Source: Pseudomonadota bacterium (GTDB taxonomy: Bacteria > Pseudomonadota > Gammaproteobacteria > UBA5335). Taken from it: a DNA stretch of 22,191 bases. Positions 7,758-15,706 of this stretch are shown piece after piece. The position numbers and the translations under genes were made by a program. The stretch lies in assembly GCA_002862965.1 (NCBI GenBank), contig PKCW01000075.1, positions 1-22,191 on the forward strand, given 5' to 3'. The notes under the pieces were generated by a model. The model made no database searches, had not been told where the DNA came from, and worked only from the letters and a program-made list of their open reading frames with translations. Every line of letters begins with the position of its first letter. Positions within the stretch are counted from its first letter, which is position 1.

Positions 7758-7819
7758 TCTCCTAGGGGCAATCACCCCTGCGGCCGTCCTTGGCGGCCGA
7801 CATAAGAATCCCTAGGAGG
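7758..7819 (+). promoter_or_regulatory. Leader with alternative hairpins that can sequester the ribosome binding site
   Basis: CTCCTAGGG at 7759-7767 is the exact reverse complement of CCCTAGGAG at 7810-7818, which contains most of the Shine-Dalgarno sequence of the next gene (AGGAGG at 7814-7819, 8 bases before the ATG at 7828). In the same leader AGGGG (7764-7768) can instead pair with CCCCT (7775-7779) around a 6-base loop. That would free the ribosome binding site, because it uses bases 7764-7767 of the left arm. A third hairpin, CGGCCG at 7781-7786 with 7794-7799, sits between them and fits inside the long-range stem. This is the geometry of a translational switch. It is also compatible with a DNA operator, since the palindrome CCTAGG occurs in both arms. 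It matches no riboswitch class I know. Confidence 0.45.
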
Positions 7820-7827
7820 AGACAGTC

Positions 7828-9294
7828 ATGCATCACAAGGAACGGTATGTCCGTCGATGGGTTCTGGCGGTCCTGCTGGCGTGGGCCGGCACGGGCTGGG
7901 GCGCCGCGCCGGCTGCATATGACAGCCTGAAAGGCGCGCCATTCGATCAGCTCGTCACCCGCCTGAAGGCGGAACCCAGCCTGATGGCGCAGGACAGGAC
8001 GCTGTCGTTCCGGCTCAGCACGCCGCAATGGAACGACCTGGTTCAGGCGCTGGATCTCGATCACTACACCTGGGTCTACGCGCCCGTGGTCAAGGCGAGC
8101 CAGAGCCCGCAGCTCGCCGGCAAGCGCATCGAGGCGCTGTCGGTGGTGGCGGTGCGCTCGGGGAAGCTGGTGCCGATCCCGTTCCAGATCGACGAGCGTG
8201 ATGTCGACGGCTGGATCCATGCGGCCGGCATTTCGGGCAAGGTCCGGGGCAGCGAAGGCGTGTTCGACGGTGACGACGAACTGGTCTTCATGTACCGCGA
8301 CACGGGCAGCGAACGGCTGGACCCGGCGGCGCATCGGCTGAGCGACGGCCGCATCGTCCAGGAACTGACCTTCACCTACGACGGCAAGACCCGTCATGCC
8401 TACGTGGCCGAAGGATCCAGCCTGCGCGATCCGAGCGACTATGTGCAGTATGACCAGAAGAAATGGACGCTGGACGCGACCTACTTCAACTTCCGGAACA
8501 ATCCCAAGAACATCCTCATGTTCGAGGATTTCCGCGCCAACGCCGGCCCCACGCCGGACCACCGCGTGCTCGACACGCTGATCCTCGAAATCGCGACGGG
8601 CGTGGTCACGCCCTGGCCGCGCGTCAAGGTCGACATCAACAATCTGCAGGCCGAACTGGCCGGCGTGAAGCACGGCCCGGTGCGCGAGGTGCTCAAGCTC
8701 AAGATCTGGGTCGTCATCGCCGGAATCCCGGTGTTCCGCGTGCTGACGGACATGACCGTCTACGATCAGGGCATCACCCTGCCCGTGAAACTGCACATCC
8801 CCGGTGGCGAGATCCTGACGCGGGTGCTCAACAAACCCATCATCGACATCGGCCTGGACACGCACGAACTGACCGGCGGTCGCTTCGTGTCCGCCGTCAA
8901 CCCGAGCGGCAAATATCACAAGGTCGATGGCGTCCTGACGGCCGAGGAAAAGCAGCTCGACATCCGCATCCCGGACGCGACCTGGCTGTGGCTGGAGAGC
9001 GGTCGCGGCTGGGACGTGGTGATGAAATTCGCCATTCCTCCGGATTGGCCAGTCGAAGGGCGCGGCACCTATGTCGACGCCAAGAAACCGGAGCAGTCCT
9101 ATTCCTATGAAAGCTTCCCCGATGCGCTGCCGCGCTTCGGCTTTCAGGTCACCAGGATCCCGGTCGGCAAGCTCGACATCGATCTGACGGCCATCCTGTG
9201 GTTTCCGGTGACCGTCGGCGCCGCAGGACCGGAACGCTTCATCGAGGCCATGGACGATCCGCCGCGGCTCACGCTCGCCTCGCCGCCGCTCTGA
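7828..9294 (+). CDS. Secreted protein of unknown function
   Basis: A 488-aa protein. The ATG at 7828 has a strong AGGAGG 8 bases upstream. An N-terminal signal peptide (basic YVRR, then VLAVLLAWAG, cleavage probably near WGAAPA) sends it to the periplasm or beyond. No Cys follows, so it is not a lipoprotein. Recognisable internal patterns are VPIPFQIDERDVDGWI at about residues 113-128 and VFDGDDELVFMYRDTG at about 145-160. The remainder is rich in beta-strand-like segments and tryptophan (TWLWLESGRGWDVVMKF). I recall PFQIDE / FDxDDELVFM patterns in uncharacterised secreted proteins of proteobacteria but cannot assign a function. It is transcribed alone: rloB and the unusual leader lie upstream, and a convergent lipid-kinase gene ends 6 bases after its stop. 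Confidence 0.8.
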   Translation: MHHKERYVRRWVLAVLLAWAGTGWGAAPAAYDSLKGAPFDQLVTRLKAEPSLMAQDRTLSFRLSTPQWNDLVQALDLDHYTWVYAPVVKASQSPQLAGKRIEALSVVAVRSGKLVPIPFQIDERDVDGWIHAAGISGKVRGSEGVFDGDDELVFMYRDTGSERLDPAAHRLSDGRIVQELTFTYDGKTRHAYVAEGSSLRDPSDYVQYDQKKWTLDATYFNFRNNPKNILMFEDFRANAGPTPDHRVLDTLILEIATGVVTPWPRVKVDINNLQAELAGVKHGPVREVLKLKIWVVIAGIPVFRVLTDMTVYDQGITLPVKLHIPGGEILTRVLNKPIIDIGLDTHELTGGRFVSAVNPSGKYHKVDGVLTAEEKQLDIRIPDATWLWLESGRGWDVVMKFAIPPDWPVEGRGTYVDAKKPEQSYSYESFPDALPRFGFQVTRIPVGKLDIDLTAILWFPVTVGAAGPERFIEAMDDPPRLTLASPPL

Positions 9295-9300
9295 GCCCTG

Positions 9301-10221
9301 TCAGCCGTCCCCGAGCGGCACGGCAACGGGGACCGCCGCCGGCCGGATGCCGATCTCCATCGGTGTCCGGCCGACGATCTCGCCGTCCCCCTGCACGGGC
9401 AGACCGGGCCGGCTGTCGAGCGCGATGGACCGGCGCGCCTTCAGATAGCGAACCTTGCGGTTGCGATGATGCTGGCCGGTCAGGAAATCCCAGCCGATGC
9501 CGGCAAAATCGAGAAAGGTTCGGCCGCTCAGGATGCACAGGTCGATGACGCCGTCGTCGGGCTCGATGCCCGGACCGATGCGCACCGCGTCGATGCCCCA
9601 GATCCCGCCGTTGGCGATGAAGACCTGCTTGGCGCGCAGGCGGTGACGTGCGCCGTCCACCACGATGTCGAAGCGATGCGGCTGCAATCCGCTCAAGGTG
9701 CGCGCGGCGGTCCACACATAGGCCAGGCGGCCGAAGCGGCGCTTCGCCGCGCGATCGGTGTCGCGAATCATGAGCGAAGACAGCCCCGCGCCCAGATGCA
9801 GCACGTACAGCTGCTCCCCGGACTGCATCGCGTCGACCGCCCGCACGCGAAAGCCCGCCAGCAGCGCGCAGGCCGCATCCAGCTCCAGCGGAATGCCCAT
9901 GACGCGGGCGAACACGTTCGCCGTGCCGGTCGGGATCACGGCCAGCGGCACCGGGCCATCCGCCAGGGCCTGGGCCACCTCGGACACGGTGCCGTCGCCG
10001 CCGATGGCGATCACCAGCCCGGCCCCGCCCGCCACCGCCTCGCGCACGCGCGCCGGCACGTCCTCATCGGCAGCGCCGGTGGTCTCGTAGAGCTCGCAGC
10101 GCTGACCACTGCGGCCGCAATGGGCCTCCAAAGCCTCGCGCACGCGCGCCGGATCGCAACGGCCGCCCACGGGATTGAGGACGGCGAAGAGGTGGTGAGG
10201 GGGGTTAACAGGCGCATTCAT
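9301..10221 (-). CDS. Diacylglycerol kinase family lipid kinase (YegS/BmrU-like)
   Basis: A 306-aa cytosolic or membrane-associated kinase of the DAGK catalytic-domain family, which phosphorylates lipid substrates such as diacylglycerol or related lipids using ATP. Motifs seen: NPVGG at residues 16-20, the nucleotide-binding GGDGTVSE at 74-81, PTGTANVFAR at 97-106, and a late VQGDGE before the C-terminus. Length is normal for the family. The ATG at 10221 has a GGTAGGAA purine stretch upstream on this strand. It lies 62 bases downstream of the MFS transporter gene on the same strand and may be co-transcribed with it, though no functional link is obvious. It converges with the secreted-protein gene. 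Substrate cannot be told from the sequence. Confidence 0.92.
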   Translation of the reverse strand: MNAPVNPPHHLFAVLNPVGGRCDPARVREALEAHCGRSGQRCELYETTGAADEDVPARVREAVAGGAGLVIAIGGDGTVSEVAQALADGPVPLAVIPTGTANVFARVMGIPLELDAACALLAGFRVRAVDAMQSGEQLYVLHLGAGLSSLMIRDTDRAAKRRFGRLAYVWTAARTLSGLQPHRFDIVVDGARHRLRAKQVFIANGGIWGIDAVRIGPGIEPDDGVIDLCILSGRTFLDFAGIGWDFLTGQHHRNRKVRYLKARRSIALDSRPGLPVQGDGEIVGRTPMEIGIRPAAVPVAVPLGDG

Positions 10222-10283
10222 GCCGCATTCCTACCATGCGCCGCGGGCCGCCGCCATCTCGCGGCATGATGCGTCCGCCCGCC

Positions 10284-11582
10284 TCAGAGGGCATCGCCCT
10301 TGGTTTCCTGCGTCCACCCGGCCGCCAGCACGGTGAGCAGCGCCGCCGCGGACAGATACCAGCCGACCGTGTGGAGGCCGTGGCGGGTGGCCAGTGCGGT
10401 GGCGATGTAGGGGGCCAGGGACGCGCCGAAGATGCCGGCGAGGTTGAAGGCGAGCGAGGCGCCGGTGTAGCGCACGGCGGTGGGAAACTGCTCGCTCAGC
10501 AAGGTGCCGAGCGGACCATAGGTCAGCCCCATCAATCCCAGTCCCAGCGCCATGAACAGCAGCACGGCCCCGTCCGAACCCGCGCCGAACAGCGGCGCGA
10601 ACGCCAGACCGAACAGCGCGATGGCGAGGTTGGCCACCAGCATCATCCAGCGCCGGCCGCGCCGATCGGCCAGATGCGCGGAAATGGGGATGGTGAGGCC
10701 GAAAAACAGCACGCCGAAGAGCTGCATCAACAGGAAGCGCTCGCGCGAGTAGCCCAGCGCGGTCGTGCCCCAGGTCAGCGTGAACACGGTCATGAGGTAG
10801 AACAGCACGAAGGTGCACAGGCCGATCAAGGTTCCGCGCACCAGCGCGCCGGGATGGTCGCGCAGCACCGCGAGGATGGGCACGCGCTTGGGCGCCGCGG
10901 CCGCCAGCGCCCGCCGGAAGACCGGCGTCTCCGTGAGGTTCAGCCGCACCCAGAGGCCCACGACCACGAGCACGCTGCTGGCGAGGAAGGGCACCCGCCA
11001 GCCCCAGCCGAAAAACTGCGCCTCGGTCAGGAAATGCGTCAGCAGGAGAAACGACCCACCGGAGAGGACGAAGCCGATCGGGGCGCCCAACTGCGGAAAC
11101 ATGCCGTACCACGCGCGCCGACCCGGCGGCGCATTCTCGGTGGCGAGCAGCACCGCCCCGCCCCATTCGCCGCCCAGCCCCAGCCCCTGACCGAAGCGGC
11201 ACAGCGCCAGCAGCGCCGGCGCAGCCACGCCGATCTGGGCGTAGGTGGGCAACAGGCCGATGGCCAGGGTCGATACGCCCATGGTGAGCAGCGCCGCCAC
11301 CAGCGTCGCCTTGCGCCCGATGCGGTCGCCGAAATGACCGAACAGGGCCGAACCCACCGGCCGCGCGAAAAACGCGATGGCGAAGGTCGCAAGCGATTGC
11401 AGCATGCCGCTGGCCGGGTCGTTCGAGGGAAAGAACAGCGCCGGGAACACCAGCACTGCGGCTGTGGCGTAGATGTAGAAGTCGAAGAATTCGATCGTGG
11501 TGCCGACCAGACTGGCAAAGAGCACGCGGCCCTTGCCCGGGGCGCCCGCTCCTCCATGTGACCGGATCGTGTCCGTCGGCAT
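10284..11582 (-). CDS. MFS transporter, metabolite:H+ symporter (MHS) type
   Basis: A 432-aa inner-membrane protein with about 12 hydrophobic helices. Family marks are the N-terminal GTTIEFFDFYIYATAAVLVF, the loop-2/3 motif GHFGDRIGRKATL, the RFGQGLGLGGEWGGAVLL helix, and the second-half motif HLADRRGRRWMM. These are typical of the MHS family, which includes ProP, ShiA and KgtP and imports small organic acids, osmolytes or other metabolites with protons. The substrate is not deducible. I chose the ATG at 11582 (MPTDTIRS). A TTG at 11603 would add seven residues and has no better ribosome binding site. The gene is divergent from the opp operon, with 189 bases between the two start codons. Confidence 0.9.
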   Translation of the reverse strand: MPTDTIRSHGGAGAPGKGRVLFASLVGTTIEFFDFYIYATAAVLVFPALFFPSNDPASGMLQSLATFAIAFFARPVGSALFGHFGDRIGRKATLVAALLTMGVSTLAIGLLPTYAQIGVAAPALLALCRFGQGLGLGGEWGGAVLLATENAPPGRRAWYGMFPQLGAPIGFVLSGGSFLLLTHFLTEAQFFGWGWRVPFLASSVLVVVGLWVRLNLTETPVFRRALAAAAPKRVPILAVLRDHPGALVRGTLIGLCTFVLFYLMTVFTLTWGTTALGYSRERFLLMQLFGVLFFGLTIPISAHLADRRGRRWMMLVANLAIALFGLAFAPLFGAGSDGAVLLFMALGLGLMGLTYGPLGTLLSEQFPTAVRYTGASLAFNLAGIFGASLAPYIATALATRHGLHTVGWYLSAAALLTVLAAGWTQETKGDAL

Positions 11583-11771
11583 CCGTGCCCCGTCTGTGCG
11601 CAAAAGGCCACATGGTAAGCCATTTGCCGGCTCGTGCCGCCACGGTGCGCTGCGGTATCTGTGAGCGCCGCGCCGATCGCGCTACCATCGGCCATCGGCC
11701 CGGCTGCTCGGTGCGGCGGCCCGTGTCCATCCACACACCGACCGGGAGCACACGGGCGCGGCCCGCAATCC
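11583..11771. other. Divergent intergenic region between MFS gene and oppB
   Basis: This 189-base gap must hold the promoters for the leftward MFS gene and for rightward oppBCDF. I see TACCAT-like -10 candidates (rightward near 11682), but no convincing -35 partner or operator. There is no open frame that would encode a binding protein, and no RNA gene. Confidence 0.4.
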
Positions 11772-12701
11772 ATGAGCATGCTGGCTTACACCTTGCGGCG
11801 CTTTCTCGGCGCCTGGCCGACGCTGCTGGTGCTGGTCACGCTGTCGTTCTTCCTCGTGCGCGCGGCGCCCGGCGGGCCTTTCGACGCGGAAAAGAACCTG
11901 CCGCCCGAGATCGAGGCCAACCTCGCCGCCAAATATCATCTGGATGAGCCGCTCTGGCAGCAGTACCTGCGCTATCTCGGCGATCTCGCCCGCGGCGATC
12001 TGGGGCCGTCGTTCAAGTACGCCGACTACACCGTGAACGAGCTGATCGCGCAGGGTTTTCCGGTGTCCTTGCGCCTGGGCCTGGCCGCCATGGCCGTGGC
12101 CCTGCTCATCGGCCTGCCGGCGGGGATGCTCGCCGCGCTGCGCCAGAACCGCCCGCTCGATCACCTCAGCATGGCGGCCGCCATGACCGGCATCTCGGTG
12201 CCGGGATTCGTCGTGGCGCCGCTGCTGATCCTGGTGTTCGCGGTCCATCTCGGCTGGCTGCCGGCAGGCGGGCTCGACGGCGGCCTGCGCGCCTGGGTCC
12301 TGCCGGTGACGGCGCTGGCGCTGCCGCTTCTGGCCTACATCGCGCGGCTCACGCGCGCCAGCCTGATCGAGGTCTGGCGCAGCCCCTTCATCCGCACGGC
12401 GCGCGCCAAGGGCCTGCCGGTGGGGCTGATCCTGATCCGCCACGCGCTGAAACCCACGTTGCTGCCCGTCGTCTCCTTCCTCGGCCCGGCGCTCGCCGGC
12501 GTCATCACGGGCTCGGTCGTCATCGAGGCAATCTTCGGCATCCCGGGCCTGGGGCGCTATTTCGTGCAGGGCGCGCTCAACCGCGACTACACGCTGGTGA
12601 TGGGCGTGGTGGTGTTCTACGGCGCGCTCATCATCGCCTTCAATTTCCTGGTGGACCTGCTCTACGCCCTGCTCGACCCGCGCGTGAGGTACGGCGCATG
12701 A
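11772..12701 (+). CDS. oppB: Oligopeptide ABC transporter permease OppB
   Basis: A 309-aa inner-membrane permease. The start at 11772 (MSMLAYTLRRF) matches the usual beginning of OppB/DppB proteins. An in-frame ATG two codons later is equally possible, and the upstream frame is Arg/Pro-rich and unlikely to be coding. Residues about 9-30 form the first helix, followed by the family's periplasmic loop with RAAPGGPFDAEKNLPPEI. The cytoplasmic EAA-type loop is at about 207-216 (FIRTARAKGL), which contacts the ATPases. The C-terminal half, including RHALKPTLLPVVSFLGPALA and the last helix ending LLDPRVRY, is very close to E. coli OppB. It pairs with OppC to form the channel. The stop overlaps the ATG of oppC. 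Confidence 0.95.
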   Translation: MSMLAYTLRRFLGAWPTLLVLVTLSFFLVRAAPGGPFDAEKNLPPEIEANLAAKYHLDEPLWQQYLRYLGDLARGDLGPSFKYADYTVNELIAQGFPVSLRLGLAAMAVALLIGLPAGMLAALRQNRPLDHLSMAAAMTGISVPGFVVAPLLILVFAVHLGWLPAGGLDGGLRAWVLPVTALALPLLAYIARLTRASLIEVWRSPFIRTARAKGLPVGLILIRHALKPTLLPVVSFLGPALAGVITGSVVIEAIFGIPGLGRYFVQGALNRDYTLVMGVVVFYGALIIAFNFLVDLLYALLDPRVRYGA

Positions 12702-13585
12702 GCGCGGCGGCGCCCAAGCCGGATGTGGCGCAACCCGTGGGGCGCGGGCTGTGGAGCGACGCCCTGCGCCGGCTGCGGCGCAACCGTGCGGCGATGACCA
12801 GCCTCGTGCTGCTCGGCCTGCTGGTGCTGGCGGTGACCGTCGGGCCGCTCCTCAGCCCCCATGCCTTCGACGGCAGCGACTGGGACGCCATCCTGCTGGC
12901 TCCCACGCTCGCCGGCGGACACTGGTTCGGCACCGATTTTCTCGGCCGCGATCTCTTGGTGCGCACGCTGCACGGCGGGCGCATCTCGCTGCTGGTCGGC
13001 CTGTCGGCGACGCTGGTCAGCCTGCTCATCGGCGTCGCCTGGGGCGCCACCGCGGGTTATGTCGGCGGGCGGATCGACGCCTTCATGATGCGCGTGGTCG
13101 ACATCCTCTACGCGCTGCCCTTCATGTTCTTCGTGATCCTGCTCATGGTGTTCTTCGGGCGCAACATCTTCCTGATCTTCATCGCCGTCGGGGCGGTGAA
13201 CTGGCTGGACATGGCGCGCATCGTGCGCGGCCAGACTCTGTCGCTGCGCGAGCGCGAATTCGTCCTCGCCGCCAAGGCCTACGGCGCGCCTGGCTGGCGC
13301 ATCATCGCCAAGCACATCGTGCCCAACCTGCTCGGTGTCGTGGTGGTCTACGTCACGCTGACCATCCCGCAGGTGATCCTGGTCGAATCCTTCCTGAGCT
13401 TTCTCGGCCTCGGGGTGCAGGAGCCCTTCACCAGCTGGGGCGCACTGGTCAACGACGGCGCCCAGCAGATGGAAGCCGGCCCCTGGCTGCTGATCTTCCC
13501 GGGGCTGTTCCTGGCCCTGACGCTGTTCTGTTTCAACTTTCTCGGCGACGGTCTGCGCGATGCGCTGGACCCCAAGGACCGCTGA
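12698..13585 (+). CDS. oppC: Oligopeptide ABC transporter permease OppC
   Basis: A 295-aa inner-membrane permease whose ATG overlaps the oppB stop. It begins with a cytoplasmic segment and the typical ALRRLRRNRAAM stretch before helix 1. HWFGTDFLGRDLLVR follows at about residues 69-83. The central region MMRVVDILYALPFMFFVILL is next, then the EAA loop EFVLAAKAYGAPGWRIIAKH. The C-terminus FCFNFLGDGLRDALDPKDR is nearly identical to enteric OppC. Together with OppB it makes the peptide-translocating channel. Forty bases separate it from oppD. Confidence 0.96.
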   Translation: MSAAAPKPDVAQPVGRGLWSDALRRLRRNRAAMTSLVLLGLLVLAVTVGPLLSPHAFDGSDWDAILLAPTLAGGHWFGTDFLGRDLLVRTLHGGRISLLVGLSATLVSLLIGVAWGATAGYVGGRIDAFMMRVVDILYALPFMFFVILLMVFFGRNIFLIFIAVGAVNWLDMARIVRGQTLSLREREFVLAAKAYGAPGWRIIAKHIVPNLLGVVVVYVTLTIPQVILVESFLSFLGLGVQEPFTSWGALVNDGAQQMEAGPWLLIFPGLFLALTLFCFNFLGDGLRDALDPKDR

Positions 13586-13625
13586 TGCAGCGCCGATGGC
13601 CACCCGTCCAGCCGGAGCACGAACG

Positions 13626-14639
13626 ATGAACGCGGCCCCGGCGGCGCAAGCCGTGCCCCTGCTCGTGGTGCACGATCTGGCCGTGCGCTTTGCAACCGAC
13701 AGCGGGCCGGTGGAGGCTGTGCGCGAGGTCGGCTTTACGCTCGAGCGCGGCGAGGCGCTGGCGCTGGTGGGCGAGTCGGGTTCCGGCAAGACCCAGAGCG
13801 CCATGGCCCTGCTCGGCCTGCTCGCCGACAACGGCCGCGCCACGGGCACGGCGACGCTCGCCGGCGCGCCGCTGCTCGGCCAGCCCGAGCATGTGCTGCG
13901 CCGCATCCGGGGGGCGCGCATCGGTGTGGTGTTCCAGGACCCGATGACGGCGCTCAACCCCTACCTCACCATCGAGCGCCAGATGACCGAGACGCTCGTG
14001 CTGCACCGCAGCCGGTCGCGCCGCGAGGCGCGCGCCGAGGCGTTGCAGATGCTCGAGGCGGTGCGCATCACCGACGCCCGGCGACGACTCGATCAGTATC
14101 CGCACGAGCTTTCCGGCGGCATGCGCCAACGGGTGATGATCGCCATGGCGCTGCTGCCGCGGCCCGAGTTGCTGATCCTCGATGAACCCACCACGGCGCT
14201 CGATGTCACCGTCCAGGCGCAGATCCTCGATCTGCTCGCGGCACTGCGGCGCGATCTGGGCACGGCCATGCTGCTGATCACCCACGATCTGGGCGTGGTC
14301 GCCGCCGTCTGCGACCGCATGCTGGTCATGTACGCCGGGGAAGGCGTCGAGCAGGGCCCGGTCGCCGAGCTGCTCGCCCATCCGCGCCATCCCTACACGC
14401 AGGGGCTGCTCGCGTCCCTGCCCGCCCGCCAGCATGGCGCGCGCCTGGCCACGCTCGCCGGCCAGCCGCCCGATCCGCGCGCCCGCCCGCCGGGCTGCGC
14501 CTTCACGCCGCGCTGCCGCCACGCCATGGCGGTGTGCTCGACCGTGCATCCCGCGTGGACCGAGGAGTCCGCCACGCGCGGCCGGCGCTGCCACTGGCAG
14601 CCGCCGGAAGCGTCCGCTGCGACGGGAGAGGCGCCATGA
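13626..14639 (+). CDS. oppD: Oligopeptide ABC transporter ATPase OppD
   Basis: A 337-aa ATPase, the same length as E. coli OppD. I chose the ATG at 13626 (MNAAPAAQ) because the ABC domain starts just after it. The open frame continues upstream through the end of oppC, but that part is not conserved. Walker [10 protein letters not shown] is at residues 49-57, signature LSGGMRQR at 162-169, Walker B LLILDEPT at about 181-188, and the switch His in LLITHDLG. The C-terminal extension [18 protein letters not shown] has the cysteine pattern of oligopeptide/dipeptide ATPases, which in some members binds an iron-sulfur cluster. It energises peptide import with OppF. The stop overlaps the ATG of oppF (ATGA). 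Confidence 0.95.
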   Translation: MNAAPAAQAVPLLVVHDLAVRFATDSGPVEAVREVGFTLERGEALALVGESGSGKTQSAMALLGLLADNGRATGTATLAGAPLLGQPEHVLRRIRGARIGVVFQDPMTALNPYLTIERQMTETLVLHRSRSRREARAEALQMLEAVRITDARRRLDQYPHELSGGMRQRVMIAMALLPRPELLILDEPTTALDVTVQAQILDLLAALRRDLGTAMLLITHDLGVVAAVCDRMLVMYAGEGVEQGPVAELLAHPRHPYTQGLLASLPARQHGARLATLAGQPPDPRARPPGCAFTPRCRHAMAVCSTVHPAWTEESATRGRRCHWQPPEASAATGEAP

Positions 14640-15622
14640 GTGCCGCGCGGCTGCTGGATGCGCAGGACCTGGCCGTGCACTACCGCATCGGCGGCGGCCT
14701 CCTGCATCGGGGGCGCGCGCTCAGGGCGGTAGAGGAAGTGAGCCTTAACCTCGCGGCCGGCGAAACACTGGGCATCGTGGGTGAATCGGGCTGCGGCAAG
14801 TCCACCTTGGGCCGCGCCCTGCTGGGCCTGACGCCCATCACCCGTGGCCGGGTGATGCTCGCCGGGATCGATCTGACGAGCCTTTCCGCGCGGGCCCTGC
14901 GCGCCCACCGCCGTCATGCGCAGATGGTGTTCCAGGACCCGCTCGCCAGCCTCGATCCACGCATGACCGTGGGCCAGATCCTCGCCGAGCCGCTGCGCGT
15001 GCACGAGCCGTCCATGACGCCGCTCGCGGTGCGTGCCCGCGCGCTGTCGCTGCTGGAGCGCGTGGGCTTGGGCGCCGCCGCGCTGAACGGCTATCCGCAC
15101 GAGTTCTCAGGGGGGCAATGCCAGCGCATCGGCATTGCCCGGGCGCTGATGCTGCGTCCAAAGCTGCTGGTGTGCGACGAGCCGGTCTCGGCGCTCGATG
15201 TCTCCATCCAGGGGCAGATCGTCAACCTGCTGCAGGACCTGCAGGCGGAACAGGGGCTGGGGCTGGTCTTCATCGCCCACGATCTGGCCGTGGTGCGCCA
15301 CATCAGCCACCGCGTGCAGGTCCTGTATCTGGGCCGGACCGTGGAAACCGGACCGACGGCGGCGATCTTCGCCGCGCCCCGGCATCCCTACACCCGCGGC
15401 CTGCTCGACGCCGTGCCCGAGGCGCGGCCCGGCGCGCCGCTGCGGGTGCCGGTGGCCGGCGACCTGCCCTCGCCGCTCGATCCGCCGCCGGGCTGCGCCT
15501 TCCATCCGCGCTGCCCACGCGCCCAGGCGCGCTGCCACACCGAGGCGCCGGCGCTGCGGCCCTTGGGCGCCGATCGCGCCGTGCGCTGCCATTTTCCGCT
15601 GGACGATGCCTCGGCAGCCTGA
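14636..15622 (+). CDS. oppF: Oligopeptide ABC transporter ATPase OppF
   Basis: A 328-aa ATPase starting within the oppD stop codon. Walker A GESGCGKST is at residues 49-57, signature FSGGQCQRIGIARAL at about 158-172, Walker B LLVCDEPVSALD, and the switch His in FIAHDLAV. The C-terminal cysteine-bearing tail PPGCAFHPRCPRAQARC is the usual oligopeptide transporter extension. It forms the second half of the ATPase dimer with OppD. It is the last gene of the operon. No oppA-like binding protein follows, since the next gene is an unrelated lipoprotein. Confidence 0.95.
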   Translation: MSAARLLDAQDLAVHYRIGGGLLHRGRALRAVEEVSLNLAAGETLGIVGESGCGKSTLGRALLGLTPITRGRVMLAGIDLTSLSARALRAHRRHAQMVFQDPLASLDPRMTVGQILAEPLRVHEPSMTPLAVRARALSLLERVGLGAAALNGYPHEFSGGQCQRIGIARALMLRPKLLVCDEPVSALDVSIQGQIVNLLQDLQAEQGLGLVFIAHDLAVVRHISHRVQVLYLGRTVETGPTAAIFAAPRHPYTRGLLDAVPEARPGAPLRVPVAGDLPSPLDPPPGCAFHPRCPRAQARCHTEAPALRPLGADRAVRCHFPLDDASAA

Positions 15623-15706
15623 ACGGCTTAATCGTTTGTCCTGCTTTCAAGGGGTCATCAGGCGCGACTAAACTCGGCGCCATGTTCTCCAAGCGGAGCC
15701 ATGGCC

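Noticed and set aside
10236..11561. Long plus-strand frame opposite the MFS transporter
   Set aside because: It is Gln/Arg/His-rich with no recognisable domain, and the minus strand encodes a clear 12-helix transporter.
12662..13957. Minus-strand frame opposite oppC and the start of oppD
   Set aside because: It spans two well-supported genes and has no conserved features.
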